A stretch of 64,000 nt of DNA from Sipunculus nudus (lineage: Eukaryota > Annelida > Sipuncula > Golfingiida > Sipunculidae), in the NCBI GenBank assembly GCA_026874595.1, contig CM049315.1, positions 9,837,664-9,901,663 of the forward strand, read 5' to 3'. The first letter of the stretch is position 1. Every line of letters starts with the position of its first letter. Positions 22,201 to 30,243 of this stretch are shown here, piece by piece. Below the pieces are notes generated by a model. It did no database searches. It was not told the origin of the DNA and was given only the letters and a program-made list of their open reading frames with translations. A program made the position numbers and the translations under genes.

Positions 22201-23157
22201 AGAACTGCAAAAGCAGGATTAGTCAACTATCATTCTGGATATCCAATGGAACGTGTGCATCTGGACGTCCTTGGGCCATTTACAACAAGCATACAGGGGA
22301 ACTCTTACATCTTAATGATGTGTGACCAATTCTCAAAATGGCTTGAGTGTGCGGCTATTCCTGACCAGACAGCGGAGACTGTGGCCAAGCAATTCATCAT
22401 GCATTTCGTCACCACCTTCGGTTGTCCGCTTATCGTTCACACCGATCAAGGCCGCAATTTTGAGTCGAACCTGTTCAAAGCGTTCTGTGAGAGGATGGGT
22501 ATAGCCAAGACTAGGACTACGCCCTACCACCCCTCTTCGAATGGCCAGGTTGAACGGCAAAACAGGAATGTGTTGCAGATGGTGCGGTGTATGATCCAAG
22601 GCCGGACTCGGGAGTGGGACGAAGATCTACCACTCGTCGTTATGGCTCTGCACTCGATGGTCAACCGAATGACAGGTTTCTCTGCAAATCAAATTATGCT
22701 GGGACGCGAGGTTTACCAACCCACCGATCTGATACTTGGTATGAACACAGATGAGCCAAGCCATACTCCTGAGAGCTGGGTCCATAACCTCACTAAGCGT
22801 ATGGAGGCCATTCACCATCGTGTGAGGGAGAAGTTGAAAGGAAACCTCGAGCATCAAAAACAACTGTACGACATTCTCATAAGAGAGGATCGTTTTGGGA
22901 TGGGTGATGTGGTTTACCTCCGTGACAGGTCAACAAAGAAGGGGCAAAGCCCTAAGCTTCAACCCATCTGGAAAGGGCCTTATCTAGTGGTTAAGGCAAA
23001 GCCTCCATTGTATTTGGTCAGGACAAAGAAAAAAAGAGTCCTACCATCACCACAACAACCTGAAGCGTTGTGCAGACGGCTTTCTTCCCCATTGGCTACG
23101 AAGAGCTCGCGCTCAGTTATTCCATCAGGAAACAGCCACCTTACTAGATCAGTCTGA
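19258..23157 (+). CDS. pol: Gypsy Pol polyprotein (PR-RT-RNase H-IN), C-end frameshifted
   Basis: The first in-frame ATG is 19,258, but the frame is open back to 19,045, so it may be made as Gag-Pol. Protease: the active-site position reads N25-S26-A27 where retropepsins have Asp-Thr/Ser-Gly, while the second landmark LLGLDF is kept. RT runs from RWCIDFRALN (~378) to YIDD (~479). RNase H includes LDCDAS (~624) and SDHNCLAWL (~694). Integrase has an H2C2 finger (H..H ~933, CQVC ~971), LDVLGP (~1002), TDQG (~1062) and VERQNR (~1098), giving a complete DDE triad. An A7 run at 23,029-23,035 coincides with loss of frame. The +1-type frame after it shows a normal integrase C-end (HHHNNLK) and stays open to TAG at 23,453-23,455. 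Confidence 0.93.
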   Translation: MCQTQGLTLVAPVKINGVDTQAVINSASQITVISLSFYDSLPEKPVCTGTATLKGIGGDDSALTAERAPDTTIQFGKKVYHWPVYIAKISDSVLLGLDFLLAQKCTVNLENKTVSLPGEVVQASIRTSPDDDICGCSVVAAARRMLQPNAVSTIPIRVLSCRVENCDYLVEPKFSQAELWSPKMLTRSSGRIEVCNSSNRCITLRPNQPVGVATGVEGILTSLSIESADYNSAPTGGAVPVPPMPVPTVRRVSGIAGDQLKENTEGRVVPDHLKEIVSQVRETASKDQATQLEKLLLTYQDVFAKHDLDLGCLSEVRHNLDTKGHAPVHQSMRRVPISFEQEERSHLEKLLAAGVIRHSSSEWASAPVLVRKKDGGVRWCIDFRALNERTVKDTYPLPLIEDCLDTLAGTVYFSTLDLASGYYQIELEEEAKRKTAFITKYGLFEHNRLAFGLCNAPATFQRAMNHVLRGLTWSEVIVYIDDIIVLGTSFDQHLASLEKVFGRLRTHNLKLKPRKCEFLRSEVEFLGRTVSYEGVKITDGKTDIIRSWPVPVTRKELKSFLGFCNYHRAHIQGYAGITACLYELVKPKSIFVWSEQHHDAFEALKERLTSAPCLALPSKEGTFILDCDASNYAIGAELSQLQNGQERTISYASFTLTKEQRRYCTTRKELLAVIWFCRHYRHYLLGRPFVVRSDHNCLAWLMRFRHVEGQLARWLEELANYDFKIVHRAGNKHCNADGLSRIPAPPCECYSAGARTQDLPCKGCQYCQRASEKWIRFTEDVDDVVPLAVRTCELGVTAEDTAGEEEPGDAREIDGSSDASGCHTATDSGSEVSDTESIPDQTPNWLEAYSSNQLIEMQDADPDLKPLVLWLDNGEPKQAELLLTSPAVKSLWACRSQLQLRGGVLHYMWEGDDGAHPLLVVPEGLKQEILKLCHGCPTAGHLGRDKTLARLRRSFFWHNMVRDCALYVAQCQVCNRHKRPVRTAKAGLVNYHSGYPMERVHLDVLGPFTTSIQGNSYILMMCDQFSKWLECAAIPDQTAETVAKQFIMHFVTTFGCPLIVHTDQGRNFESNLFKAFCERMGIAKTRTTPYHPSSNGQVERQNRNVLQMVRCMIQGRTREWDEDLPLVVMALHSMVNRMTGFSANQIMLGREVYQPTDLILGMNTDEPSHTPESWVHNLTKRMEAIHHRVREKLKGNLEHQKQLYDILIREDRFGMGDVVYLRDRSTKKGQSPKLQPIWKGPYLVVKAKPPLYLVRTKKKRVLPSPQQPEALCRRLSSPLATKSSRSVIPSGNSHLTRSV

Positions 23158-23455
23158 ATCCATTCCAGAATCCTCTGATGGTGGTCAAGATCCGGCAGAA
23201 GGAGGGTCAGCACCGACCTCGTCAGGGGAACCTGCAGTAGCTGTTGCAGCCTCAGAGGGCGCCCTTGGTAGTGATCCCGCCGTTTCAGTTCCTAGTAGCA
23301 GTATAACTGAAGATATTCCAAAGGGAAGTCCAGAGCCTCTATCTGAGTGCCAGGATTCGGGGATCTCGCCACTAGACTCACCAGCCCATAGCAACAGGGA
23401 GTCGAGGCGTAAGTGCCGGAAGCCGGCTTATCTTAAGGATTATCTTATGCCATAG
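23036..23455 (+). pseudogene. Out-of-frame Pol C-terminal tail
   Basis: After the A7 run this alternate frame continues the integrase C-terminal region. It shows a short basic stretch with WLRRAR, then a ~75-residue Pro/Ser/Glu-rich linker, and ends in a basic RKCRKPAYLKDY motif at 23,453-23,455. Such tails with a PxYLKDY-like end are common in gypsy Pol proteins. Since only one base in a homopolymer separates it from Pol, it is a very recent mutation, a sequencing error, or a programmed shift. It ends 70 bp before the start of the nuclease ORF. Confidence 0.7.
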
Positions 23456-23525
23456 CGTAAGGTGCATGGAGTTATAGATAAGGCGTTGCCACTTATTGTT
23501 ATTTAGAGTTACATTTTGTAGAGCG

Positions 23526-24980
23526 ATGGAAGACCCAGAGAGTCTTGGGGAGGACAGATTTGTTCCTAATTATGAGCCCGTTCCTGGGGCAAAATCAGGT
23601 GCTAGTGGCAGCAGCAGGAAGTCCAGGCGCCAACACACTTGTCGTATATGTGGGGAAGATAGCAGTTCCCTTGGCCGGCATGTGGCAACTGACCGTTTGT
23701 CCTGGTGGCACCACCCGTTCACAGCATGCTGGACGTGCAGAGTCCAGGAGTCGTCCAAATGTTTCCTTAGGCTTAGGCATACAGGGGTTGGATGCAAAAA
23801 GTTCGATGATAGTAATCTGTTTGAGGACTTGTGGGGATTATGGGTATACCAGTTCATCCAGTTCATTACCCAAAAATTAGGCTTGGGTGAACCCTCTGAT
23901 CTCAAGGCATATATCCTTCAACACCAGTTGCATAACCCTAATCCTCATCCGCCAGGGTTTAACGAGGAAGAGCAGGTACTCTTAGCCAAGGTAGCTTCTA
24001 AGTACGGATGGGAGATACCCAGTGTGTTTAGTGCTAGGCCCCCTAATTCGGAAATCTGTGTGATTCACTGGGACGTTCTAATGAGGCTTTTAGCCACACT
24101 TCCAGTTGATACTAGGTCTGCCATCTCAGGGTTCGTCCCCGACTCTAACACTCATGCCCCAGTAGTAGGCATCATAGATTCACACTGCCACCTTGACGTC
24201 ATGCTTAGCAGGGCAGATGCCAAGTCTCTAGCACAGTTCGAAGCTTCAGTGGGTGAGCCAGAGCGAGCGGTCTTAGGCATGGTTTCGAACTTTGTGTTCC
24301 CTCATTACTGGGATAGTCACCTTAGTTTATCTGGGGACCGACGTATAAAGTGTTCTTTCGGTGTCCACCCTCGCCTCATCAAGTCCAGGGCAGCTCGCCA
24401 ACAGCAGTTATTGTCGCTTGAGCACCTTTTGGCCTTACCTTCCTGTGTAGCTTTGGGTGAAGTGGGGCTAGAATTCACTCATACTAGCACTAGGGAACAG
24501 CTTTTGCAGACTGGGTTCTTCAGGGAGGTTCTTAGTCTTCTGCGCCGGGAGGATTTCCAGTCCAAGGTCCTCATTCTCCACTGTAGGGATTACGGATCGG
24601 GGGAGGCGGCTAGACAAGCCTTAGCCATGCTGTTGGATTCTGGGTTGCAAGGACATAAGATCCACCGTCATTGTTTCTCAGGGAATAAAGACGAGTTAGA
24701 GACGTGGGTTAGTCGTCTTCCGAATTGTTACTTCGGGTTCACATCTACAGTACGTAGAAGTCAGGAAACAGAGGAAGCAGTATCGGTAGTGCCTCTTAAC
24801 CGAATCCTAGTCGACCTCGCTGCTTCCCCATGGCATCTCGGAGAGCTGGTTAAGTATTTGGCCCAGTTGAGAGGGTTACCAGTAGAAACCTTTTCAATGC
24901 ACTGCAATGCTAATGCACAGGAGCTGTACGGAGCCTTTCCGGAGGGTACAGCCGATGTCTGCGATGCAACCCCTCGGTGA
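23526..24980 (+). CDS. TatD-type metal-dependent nuclease carried by the retrotransposon
   Basis: 484 residues from the first ATG (23,526); upstream in-frame codons lack an ATG. Residues ~38-95 hold a Cys/His cluster (CRIC at 39-42, H52, H62/H63, CWTC at 68-71, further Cys at 79 and 90) that looks like a zinc-binding module. Residues ~215-475 match TatD hydrolases: DSHCHLD with the HxH pair (H220, H222), FGVHP (H281), ALGEVGLEF (E312), LILHCRD (H352), HRHCFSG (H382), and NANAQELYG near the end. The usual final metal-binding Asp two residues before the late Pro is Ala here (AASPW); the nearest Asp is D430. TatD proteins are DNA/RNA 3'-5' exonucleases of host cells. This one lies inside the LTRs on the element's strand in the env position, with no introns and no stops, so it travels with the element. 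Its role is unknown: it might trim cDNA or host DNA, or bind nucleic acid. Confidence 0.85.
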   Translation: MEDPESLGEDRFVPNYEPVPGAKSGASGSSRKSRRQHTCRICGEDSSSLGRHVATDRLSWWHHPFTACWTCRVQESSKCFLRLRHTGVGCKKFDDSNLFEDLWGLWVYQFIQFITQKLGLGEPSDLKAYILQHQLHNPNPHPPGFNEEEQVLLAKVASKYGWEIPSVFSARPPNSEICVIHWDVLMRLLATLPVDTRSAISGFVPDSNTHAPVVGIIDSHCHLDVMLSRADAKSLAQFEASVGEPERAVLGMVSNFVFPHYWDSHLSLSGDRRIKCSFGVHPRLIKSRAARQQQLLSLEHLLALPSCVALGEVGLEFTHTSTREQLLQTGFFREVLSLLRREDFQSKVLILHCRDYGSGEAARQALAMLLDSGLQGHKIHRHCFSGNKDELETWVSRLPNCYFGFTSTVRRSQETEEAVSVVPLNRILVDLAASPWHLGELVKYLAQLRGLPVETFSMHCNANAQELYGAFPEGTADVCDATPR

Positions 24981-25220
24981 GTCCTCTGAGAGTATTCGTA
25001 CAGCTAGTCCCCCTTCTAAGTTGTACTCCAGTGGGAATAGCTCTCTTCGTTTATAGTTCTTTTCATAGTTCACTTGTTATTACCTGTAGGGCAAGGTTTT
25101 GTTGAGACAGTTTAAACTTAATAGGTTTAGAAGCTGTACAGTGTACAACGGATGCGTTGCCAATGTCTGCGGGGCAAGCCTCGGTGACCCTTCCGACTTT
25201 GTACAGCTGATTGTCCCTTA
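24950..25220 (+). repeat. Imperfect ~60-bp duplication at the end of the nuclease ORF
   Basis: The segment 'gatgtctgcgatgcaacccctcggtga...gtacagct' (24,953-25,008) recurs as 'aatgtctgcggggcaagcctcggtga...gtacagct' (25,158-25,211), about 205 bp downstream. The first copy includes the last codons of the nuclease ORF. The rest of 24,981-25,420 is untranslated element sequence with no other feature. Confidence 0.55.
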
Positions 25221-25420
25221 GGGCATCACTAGATATGTTGTGTTGTTCCAAGCCAGAGTAATTTAGACCTCAGGTCGACAGGGTAATTTTAGTGTTCAGT
25301 GTCCAGTGTACTGTCCAGTTTGACTACTTTGTCCAGTTGTTAGCTGCAAACGTTCAATATCCATAGTCTCGGGATATAGTCGCCTCAGTCCATTCTTTTG
25401 GAAGATGGGCTCACCTCTCA

Positions 25421-25435
25421 CAAAAAGGGGAGGAA
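25421..25435 (+). promoter_or_regulatory. Polypurine tract (gypsy)
   Basis: 'aaaaaggggaggaa' lies directly before the 3' LTR, the position of the plus-strand DNA primer in LTR retrotransposons. Confidence 0.85.
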
Positions 25436-25641
25436 TGTAGTAGGAACGGATTAAATGACCTGCCCAAGGATCCGGGACCCGTCATAGGACCCCCCAGTTT
25501 TACGCCAGAAGACCTCCGAGGAGTGTCGTGTGCATCAGGGCCGAGCTGTAGAGAGCCATCGAGGAGTCCATGTCCGATTGGAGCTGCCTGTTGGCGTGTT
25601 TGAGGTCGTACTACGAGGTGAGACTACCTACATCTACTATA
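25436..25641 (+). repeat. 3' LTR of the gypsy element
   Basis: 206 bp, one substitution relative to the left LTR. It is followed by the right ATAT target duplication. Confidence 0.93.
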
Positions 25642-25999
25642 ATATGATCACTTGAAATTTAATTAAATTTAAATAAAAAATATTTATTAGTTCATAAAAG
25701 AAACTGAACAAATGGCAGAAATCTAATCACTAGTCTTAAATAAAATTGATGTAGCGTTGAATTTAAGCAGAGATTTACTTTGAGGGGAAAAAAATCACAG
25801 CTTATCCAAACTTTTTTTTAACTGAAAAGATTAAACATGTCCTGCACACATATAACTCCTGCAATAACCGCCCGCGTTTCGAGTAAACACTGAAGTAAGA
25901 GTGCCTTGCTTGCTGCAGCAGCATGCATATATCACAGAGCTCTTTTCTGGATAGCTGCTGTCATATATTTGGGATAATTGGAGGTGGAATTATAGATGT
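25642..25999. other. Short spacer between gypsy and BEL insertions
   Basis: About 355 bp of AT-rich host sequence with no gene. It carries the left copy of the BEL target duplication at its right edge (GACAC, 26,000-26,004). Confidence 0.5.
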
Positions 26000-26004
26000 G
26001 ACAC

Positions 26005-26104
26005 TGTATAGCTGCGGTCGGTACAGCAGCTGTTCAGCGTAGTTTTATTTATTCTTGACGGTAAAAACCATGACCTTTGACCTCGTTGGTGATGACGTAA
26101 TGCT
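26005..26104 (+). repeat. BEL left LTR, first piece
   Basis: Matches 48,571-48,670 with a 2-bp insertion near the start (tgta[ta]gctg) and one extra A near its end. It breaks off at the start of the TIR transposon. Confidence 0.85.
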
Positions 26105-26320
26105 GGAAGGCACTTAATAACAAGCACCTCACCTAATATGGAGTTGCTCATTAATATGCATGAGTACATATGTGCACTACGTCACAGCTGACGTCATCGG
26201 GAATGGGTCAGACTATTTGGCGCCGTAACAGCGACAATGTGGCCGCACTCAAGCGTAATATTCGGTTGTATTTATTGATATAGGTCTTTTTTTTCTTTTT
26301 GAACCTTTGAGACAGCCGGG

Positions 26321-26474
26321 ATGTCCTGGGCAGCAAAATTTGCTTGGAGAAAGGACGACCTCAATGGTTATGTTACAAACATTGACCATGCACATGATCT
26401 TGTCAAAGCTTTTGAGCTTGACACATGTACTAAGTACAATGTAACATACCAGAGTAAATCTTTTGGACGTACAG
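26321..26474 (+). CDS. Candidate first exon inside the TIR transposon
   Basis: An ATG at 26,321 opens 51 codons with a balanced, soluble composition (starts MSWAAKFAWRKDDLNGY, ends with TYQSKSFGR). It runs into ACAG|GTTTGT, a possible splice donor. Without splicing the frame ends two codons later. A frame of this quality is unusual in such AT-rich surroundings. It might be the start of a transposase or passenger gene whose later exons are lost. I do not recognise a family. Confidence 0.3.
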
Positions 26475-27129
26475 GTTTGTAAAGAATTAAATAAGTGCAT
26501 CAATAGAACTTACTGTTACAAGTAATCCATACTCATATGAAAGCCGTGATCTTTCATGATCTTGCAAACAAAGTCTAGGAATATTTGCCTAGGTTGGCAG
26601 TTTGGTTATCATTAAATTGTCAATAATTATGCGGGTTGGTTGCATCTCTTTTTAGTAATCATCAGTTGTAAACATTTTTCGGGGGGGGGGGGGGGTGATA
26701 AAGAATTGTACAATGTTCGTGGACAACAAGGCCTTTCAATAGAGTTACATATACACGCAAATCAGACTTCAATCGAGTTACGTACATTCCACACACCCAC
26801 AAAATAATAAAAATCCTGGTTTCAGGAAATATTTTATTTAATATAAAATGTTCCATCAAGGGCATGTCCTTTCCGTGTTATTTTAATTTTCTATCCATAT
26901 ATATCCATATAGGTTATCTTGTGTTTTATTACCAACAATACTTTGTGATCAAGAAAATACATTCCCCAAATTCATATTATAAATATAATTCGTGTTTTTT
27001 TTCAAGTAAAGTTTTATTTTTAAAAAATGTATACAATACACTCGTGGTACTGACAATAAATTAAACCAATAAAGAATATTCTAATGTATGACGTTACAGG
27101 AAAAGTCGTTGTTGAAACATCATTAAGGC

Positions 27130-27387
27130 TCAGGTTACATATATGAAAAGTAAACTTTTCAACTGAAATAGTATCAAATACACTTGAAAGCGAGATACTC
27201 CATTCAAGTTCACATGATACAAACAAGTGATACAGAAGTGAGAGCGCTTGAAATCTACACAAATGCCAAGAAAGTTGTTACTTTTAAAACCGTGTTCATT
27301 AGCAAGAAATATACCGCCTAACATTTTATTCGACCCATTTGTTGCCACTCGTGAAATGAAACCCTGCTGCTCCTGGCATAACACCAA
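27130..27387 (-). pseudogene. Possible coding remnant, minus strand (weak)
   Basis: An 85-codon open stretch on the minus strand with protein-like composition in its first 60 residues (QEQQGFISRVATNGSNK, LGGIFLANEHGF). It has no known motif, and its apparent start is not clearly an ATG. It lies within the TIR transposon and could be a decayed passenger exon or chance. Confidence 0.15.
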
Positions 27388-28678
27388 ACTTGTATATTCT
27401 CCTAGACTGATAGATTATAAAGCGAGTGGAAATTAGCAATATTTATCGTCTGTATATGCAATATAATATACAGCCTATACTGGGAATAAATAGTTCTGGT
27501 TGAGACAATACATGGACTCTTAAACTTGCTAGAAAACACAAAACCAGTTGCTTTTATTCCTGAAATGACGTATATGAACCCCACAAACTGTAACCTACTT
27601 CACTTACCATATTTAATAATTTTATAAGTATCTGAGACAAAGCCCAAATTAGAACGAGAGCTTTAACATAACAATTGTATAATACAAAGTAGTTCCTACG
27701 GAAAGATTTTACAGCCTCACTTTAAATTGACTAAGCGGCTATTTTTAAACTTGCATCTTTGCATTGAGTTGTAAACTATATCTATTCTCATACCTAAAGA
27801 GATAGAAAACAGGTACACAAATGGCCGATATAAATCGGGGTTTTTTGAGTATAGTTTCAAGATGCCCTCTCAGGGAAAAGTCACCATAACAAGTTCATAA
27901 AAATCAAAATGCACAAGCAATTTTTTGGTACAAACTTGAGAAAAAACTTTCACTAATGTTACTTGTCACAATGTAATATGAAATAGTCTATATTAATCGA
28001 CTATCACTATTATCGTGACATAAAAAAAGACCCGTGTATATACTTTATTCACATTTATGGCAATAATACAAAGACGACTGAAGAAAATGCATGGCGTATT
28101 ATAACTTGGTCGGGGCCTGGTTCAAAATTTCTGTTCAAGGTTCGTTAGGTGAAGTTGTCAATCTAAAATAAAATGAGTCCTTTCAAGAACAAGTCAACCG
28201 TCTTATTATTTCAGAAATGAGACAGATATGTGTGGTCTTTATAGCAGAAGTTTACAATTTGAGCCAATAGTCTAGGATTTTAAAATATTTTTATAGAGCA
28301 CACACCGTTTCTTGGTTATAGGACATCAATTCTGTAGTACTGTAGTAGGCCTATTGGTCTTATTGTAAAGTTCATATTATTAAACGGTGAAAGTGCAATA
28401 TAAGTGACCTGCCACGATTTGCCATTAGTCTTGCTTAATTTGTTCTTTGAATAAAGTTCTATATAGTCTTATTTTTATGTGCATCTGATAAAAATGTGTG
28501 CACCTTGTTGAAATCATCAAGTAAGCTTCACGTCGGTGTGAGAAAAGTAAGGACACACCATCAGTAAGAAAGCCAGTTTTAGGCAAGTCACTTTTACTTT
28601 ACTGCACTCTTACAATATTAAACAATATTAAACAACTTCAAACAGCAGAAGACTAATACTTTAAAACTTCTTGTGACT

Positions 28679-28842
28679 TGTTCGTCTCATGAAGCGATAA
28701 CTTCGTGTAACAGAGACATGCATCGCCATTTCTAACAGCCATGTTGTCGTGTTGGCCCCTTGTTCGTCTCATGAAGCGATAACTTCGTGTAACATAGACC
28801 TGCATCGCCATTTCCAACAGCCATGTTGCCGTGTTGCCCCTC
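28679..28842. repeat. 81-bp tandem duplication in the TIR transposon
   Basis: 'ttgttcgtctcatgaagcg' begins at 28,679 and again at 28,760. The units end in 'cagccatgttg.cgtgttg'. On the minus strand each unit opens with ATGGCTGTT and an identical reading frame, giving short repeated peptides (NGDA.LCYTKLSLHETNK). Because 81 is a multiple of three, the frame is kept across units. Confidence 0.65.
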
Positions 28843-28953
28843 TGCTTCACACATGTCAGCTGTGACGTCAGCTTTGACGTAGTCAACATATGTGTTCATA
28901 CATATTAATGAGGACTCCATATTAGGTGAGGTGCTTGTTATTAAGTGTCTTCC

Positions 28954-29257
28954 GTTACTCAAATATGGCATAAGGTAGGAATTTAGTTACCCAGTTGAAA
29001 ATTAGGTTCTGTAATCCTCTCCTCTACACTATAATTGTTTCCCTTGAAATATACCTAATAAAAATTTTCATAGCAAAAAACAGGTGGACATGAGGGGATG
29101 AAACGGACTATAATAACTCCAGCACACCTGTTTTTTGCTATGAAAATTTTTATTAGGTATATTTCAAGGGAAACAATTATAGTGTAGAGGAGAGGATTAC
29201 AGAACCTAATTTTCAACTGGGTAACTAAATTCCTACCTTATGCCATATTTGAGTAAC
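28954..29257. repeat. Perfect 133-bp inverted repeat with 38-bp spacer
   Basis: The left arm 28,954-29,086 and right arm 29,125-29,257 are exact reverse complements over all 133 bp by base-by-base reading. The 38-bp spacer contains GGACTATA, the end of the mariner-type MITE seen at 9,799-10,390. The left arm starts at the base following the TIR transposon. Perfect identity in old, decayed surroundings implies a recent inverted duplication or gene conversion. Confidence 0.92.
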
Positions 29258-29638
29258 AGAATTTTCTGAAAATATGAGAAATCAGTCTATATTTTACAAC
29301 ATATCAGACCCACTTATGGCGGTCAAGGTCATTGGTCACATGCAAAAACAGCCTCAGCTGACAGCTGCTGATTGGATGATCTCATGTAAACACTCTAAAA
29401 AATATAACCAGCAAAAACAAAGATGGCTACTTATGGAGGGACACATCATATCTGCCAGATCATGGTAAAGAGACTAAAATGTTGTAAAACATGAACGAGG
29501 GATTTATTGTAAAATTCTTAACTGCCATATTAGGTTGTCACTTCCGTATGTCATTTACTTGGAAAATATTGAAAAATATAAACTTTTAAGTAAATCATCT
29601 ACAAAAAATAGGTGGACAGCAGGTGGTGAAATGGACTA
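29125..29638. mobile_element. Mariner-type MITE, left end replaced
   Basis: The right end 'ataggtggacagcaggtggtgaaatggacta' (29,608-29,638) and left 'cacctgttttttgc' (from 29,125) are the same termini as in the 592-bp MITE. The outermost ~24 bp of the left end (TAGTCC...) is missing. It has been replaced by the spacer of the inverted repeat. No coding sequence of note. Confidence 0.55.
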
Positions 29639-29666
29639 TCTTTTTTTTTTTTTTTTTTTTTTTTTT
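29639..29666 (+). repeat. Poly-T run
   Basis: About 26 consecutive T between the MITE end and the resumption of the BEL LTR. Confidence 0.8.
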
Positions 29667-29670
29667 ATAG

Positions 29671-30243
29671 TAGCCATTTTTCTTGTATCGCATTTGAGCG
29701 CGCTATGCAGAAGTAGCTTAAGGACAGCCGACAACCGTGTTAAAGACGAATTGGCTATTAGAACGTGCCGGCAAGGAGGTATGTTGAACTTAGAATAGAT
29801 GTATATAGATGTTTAACGTCCTATATCAATGTTGAAGGTATCTTTTAAACTTTGTTACTCTTTTTGCCGCCTCGAAACTTTGATGTGAAGTCAGGTTTGA
29901 CGGAGTCTGACTAGAGTTAATGAAAGAGCGCTTATTAACGTTTCGTTAGTATACACTGGATATATGTCTGTTTGTATTAGTATTTGCATTGTATGTAATG
30001 ATACGTTCGCATGTTTAAATTGTGTAATGCCAGGCGGGATGGTTTTACGTTTGAGATAGGCCTGCTTTCGTGTACATTTCGGTCACGAGATGGCGCTGCA
30101 TGTGCTCTGATGCGCCAGAGTTAGACTCGCTTTTGTTTACATTTTAGTCACCAGATGGCCCTGCATGCGGCCTGATATACTGACACCAAGGATTTTGTTA
30201 TAACAAGTTTAAGTGCTTTTAAGTGATTACAGACTTGAAATGT
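29671..30243 (+). repeat. BEL left LTR, middle piece
   Basis: Matches 48,679-49,263 with scattered substitutions, for example 'ctatgcag' against 'ctttgcag' and 'agttagactcgc' against 'agttgtcctcgc'. It ends in the LINE target duplication agacttgaaatgt (30,231-30,243). Confidence 0.88.

Larger units (their letters stand above)
15897..25641 (+). mobile_element. Complete Ty3/gypsy LTR retrotransposon with a third ORF
   Basis: The element is 9,745 bp long. Its LTRs are 206 bp, begin TGTAGTAG, end CTACTATA (imperfect inverted ends) and are flanked by the 4-bp duplication ATAT (15,893-15,896 and 25,642-25,645). A tRNA primer site follows the left LTR and a purine tract precedes the right one. Order inside: ~1-kb leader, gag, pol in the -1 frame (protease, RT, RNase H, integrase), then an intact TatD-nuclease ORF before the 3' LTR. 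This is the metazoan Ty3/gypsy domain order. The LTRs differ at a single base (T/C in 'ttttacgc[t/c]agaag'), so the insertion is recent. Two blemishes exist: a pol C-terminal frameshift and an unusual protease active site. Confidence 0.95.
26105..28953. mobile_element. 2.85-kb TIR DNA transposon of unassigned family
   Basis: The first ~100 bp (GGAAGGCACTTAATAACAAG...) recur in reverse complement at 28,855-28,953 (GGAAGACACTTAATAACAAG... when inverted), with roughly 85% identity by eye. No clean target duplication is visible, and about 9 bp of the LTR is missing across the composite insertion. The interior is AT-rich. It contains one plausible coding exon near the left end (26,321) and an 81-bp tandem duplication near the right end. 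No DDE transposase motif is seen, so it is non-autonomous or decayed. Confidence 0.65.

Noticed and set aside
23496-23525. An earlier start for the nuclease ORF
   Set aside because: The codon at 23,496 is TTG. The first ATG in frame is 23,526, with a purine three bases before it and G after it.
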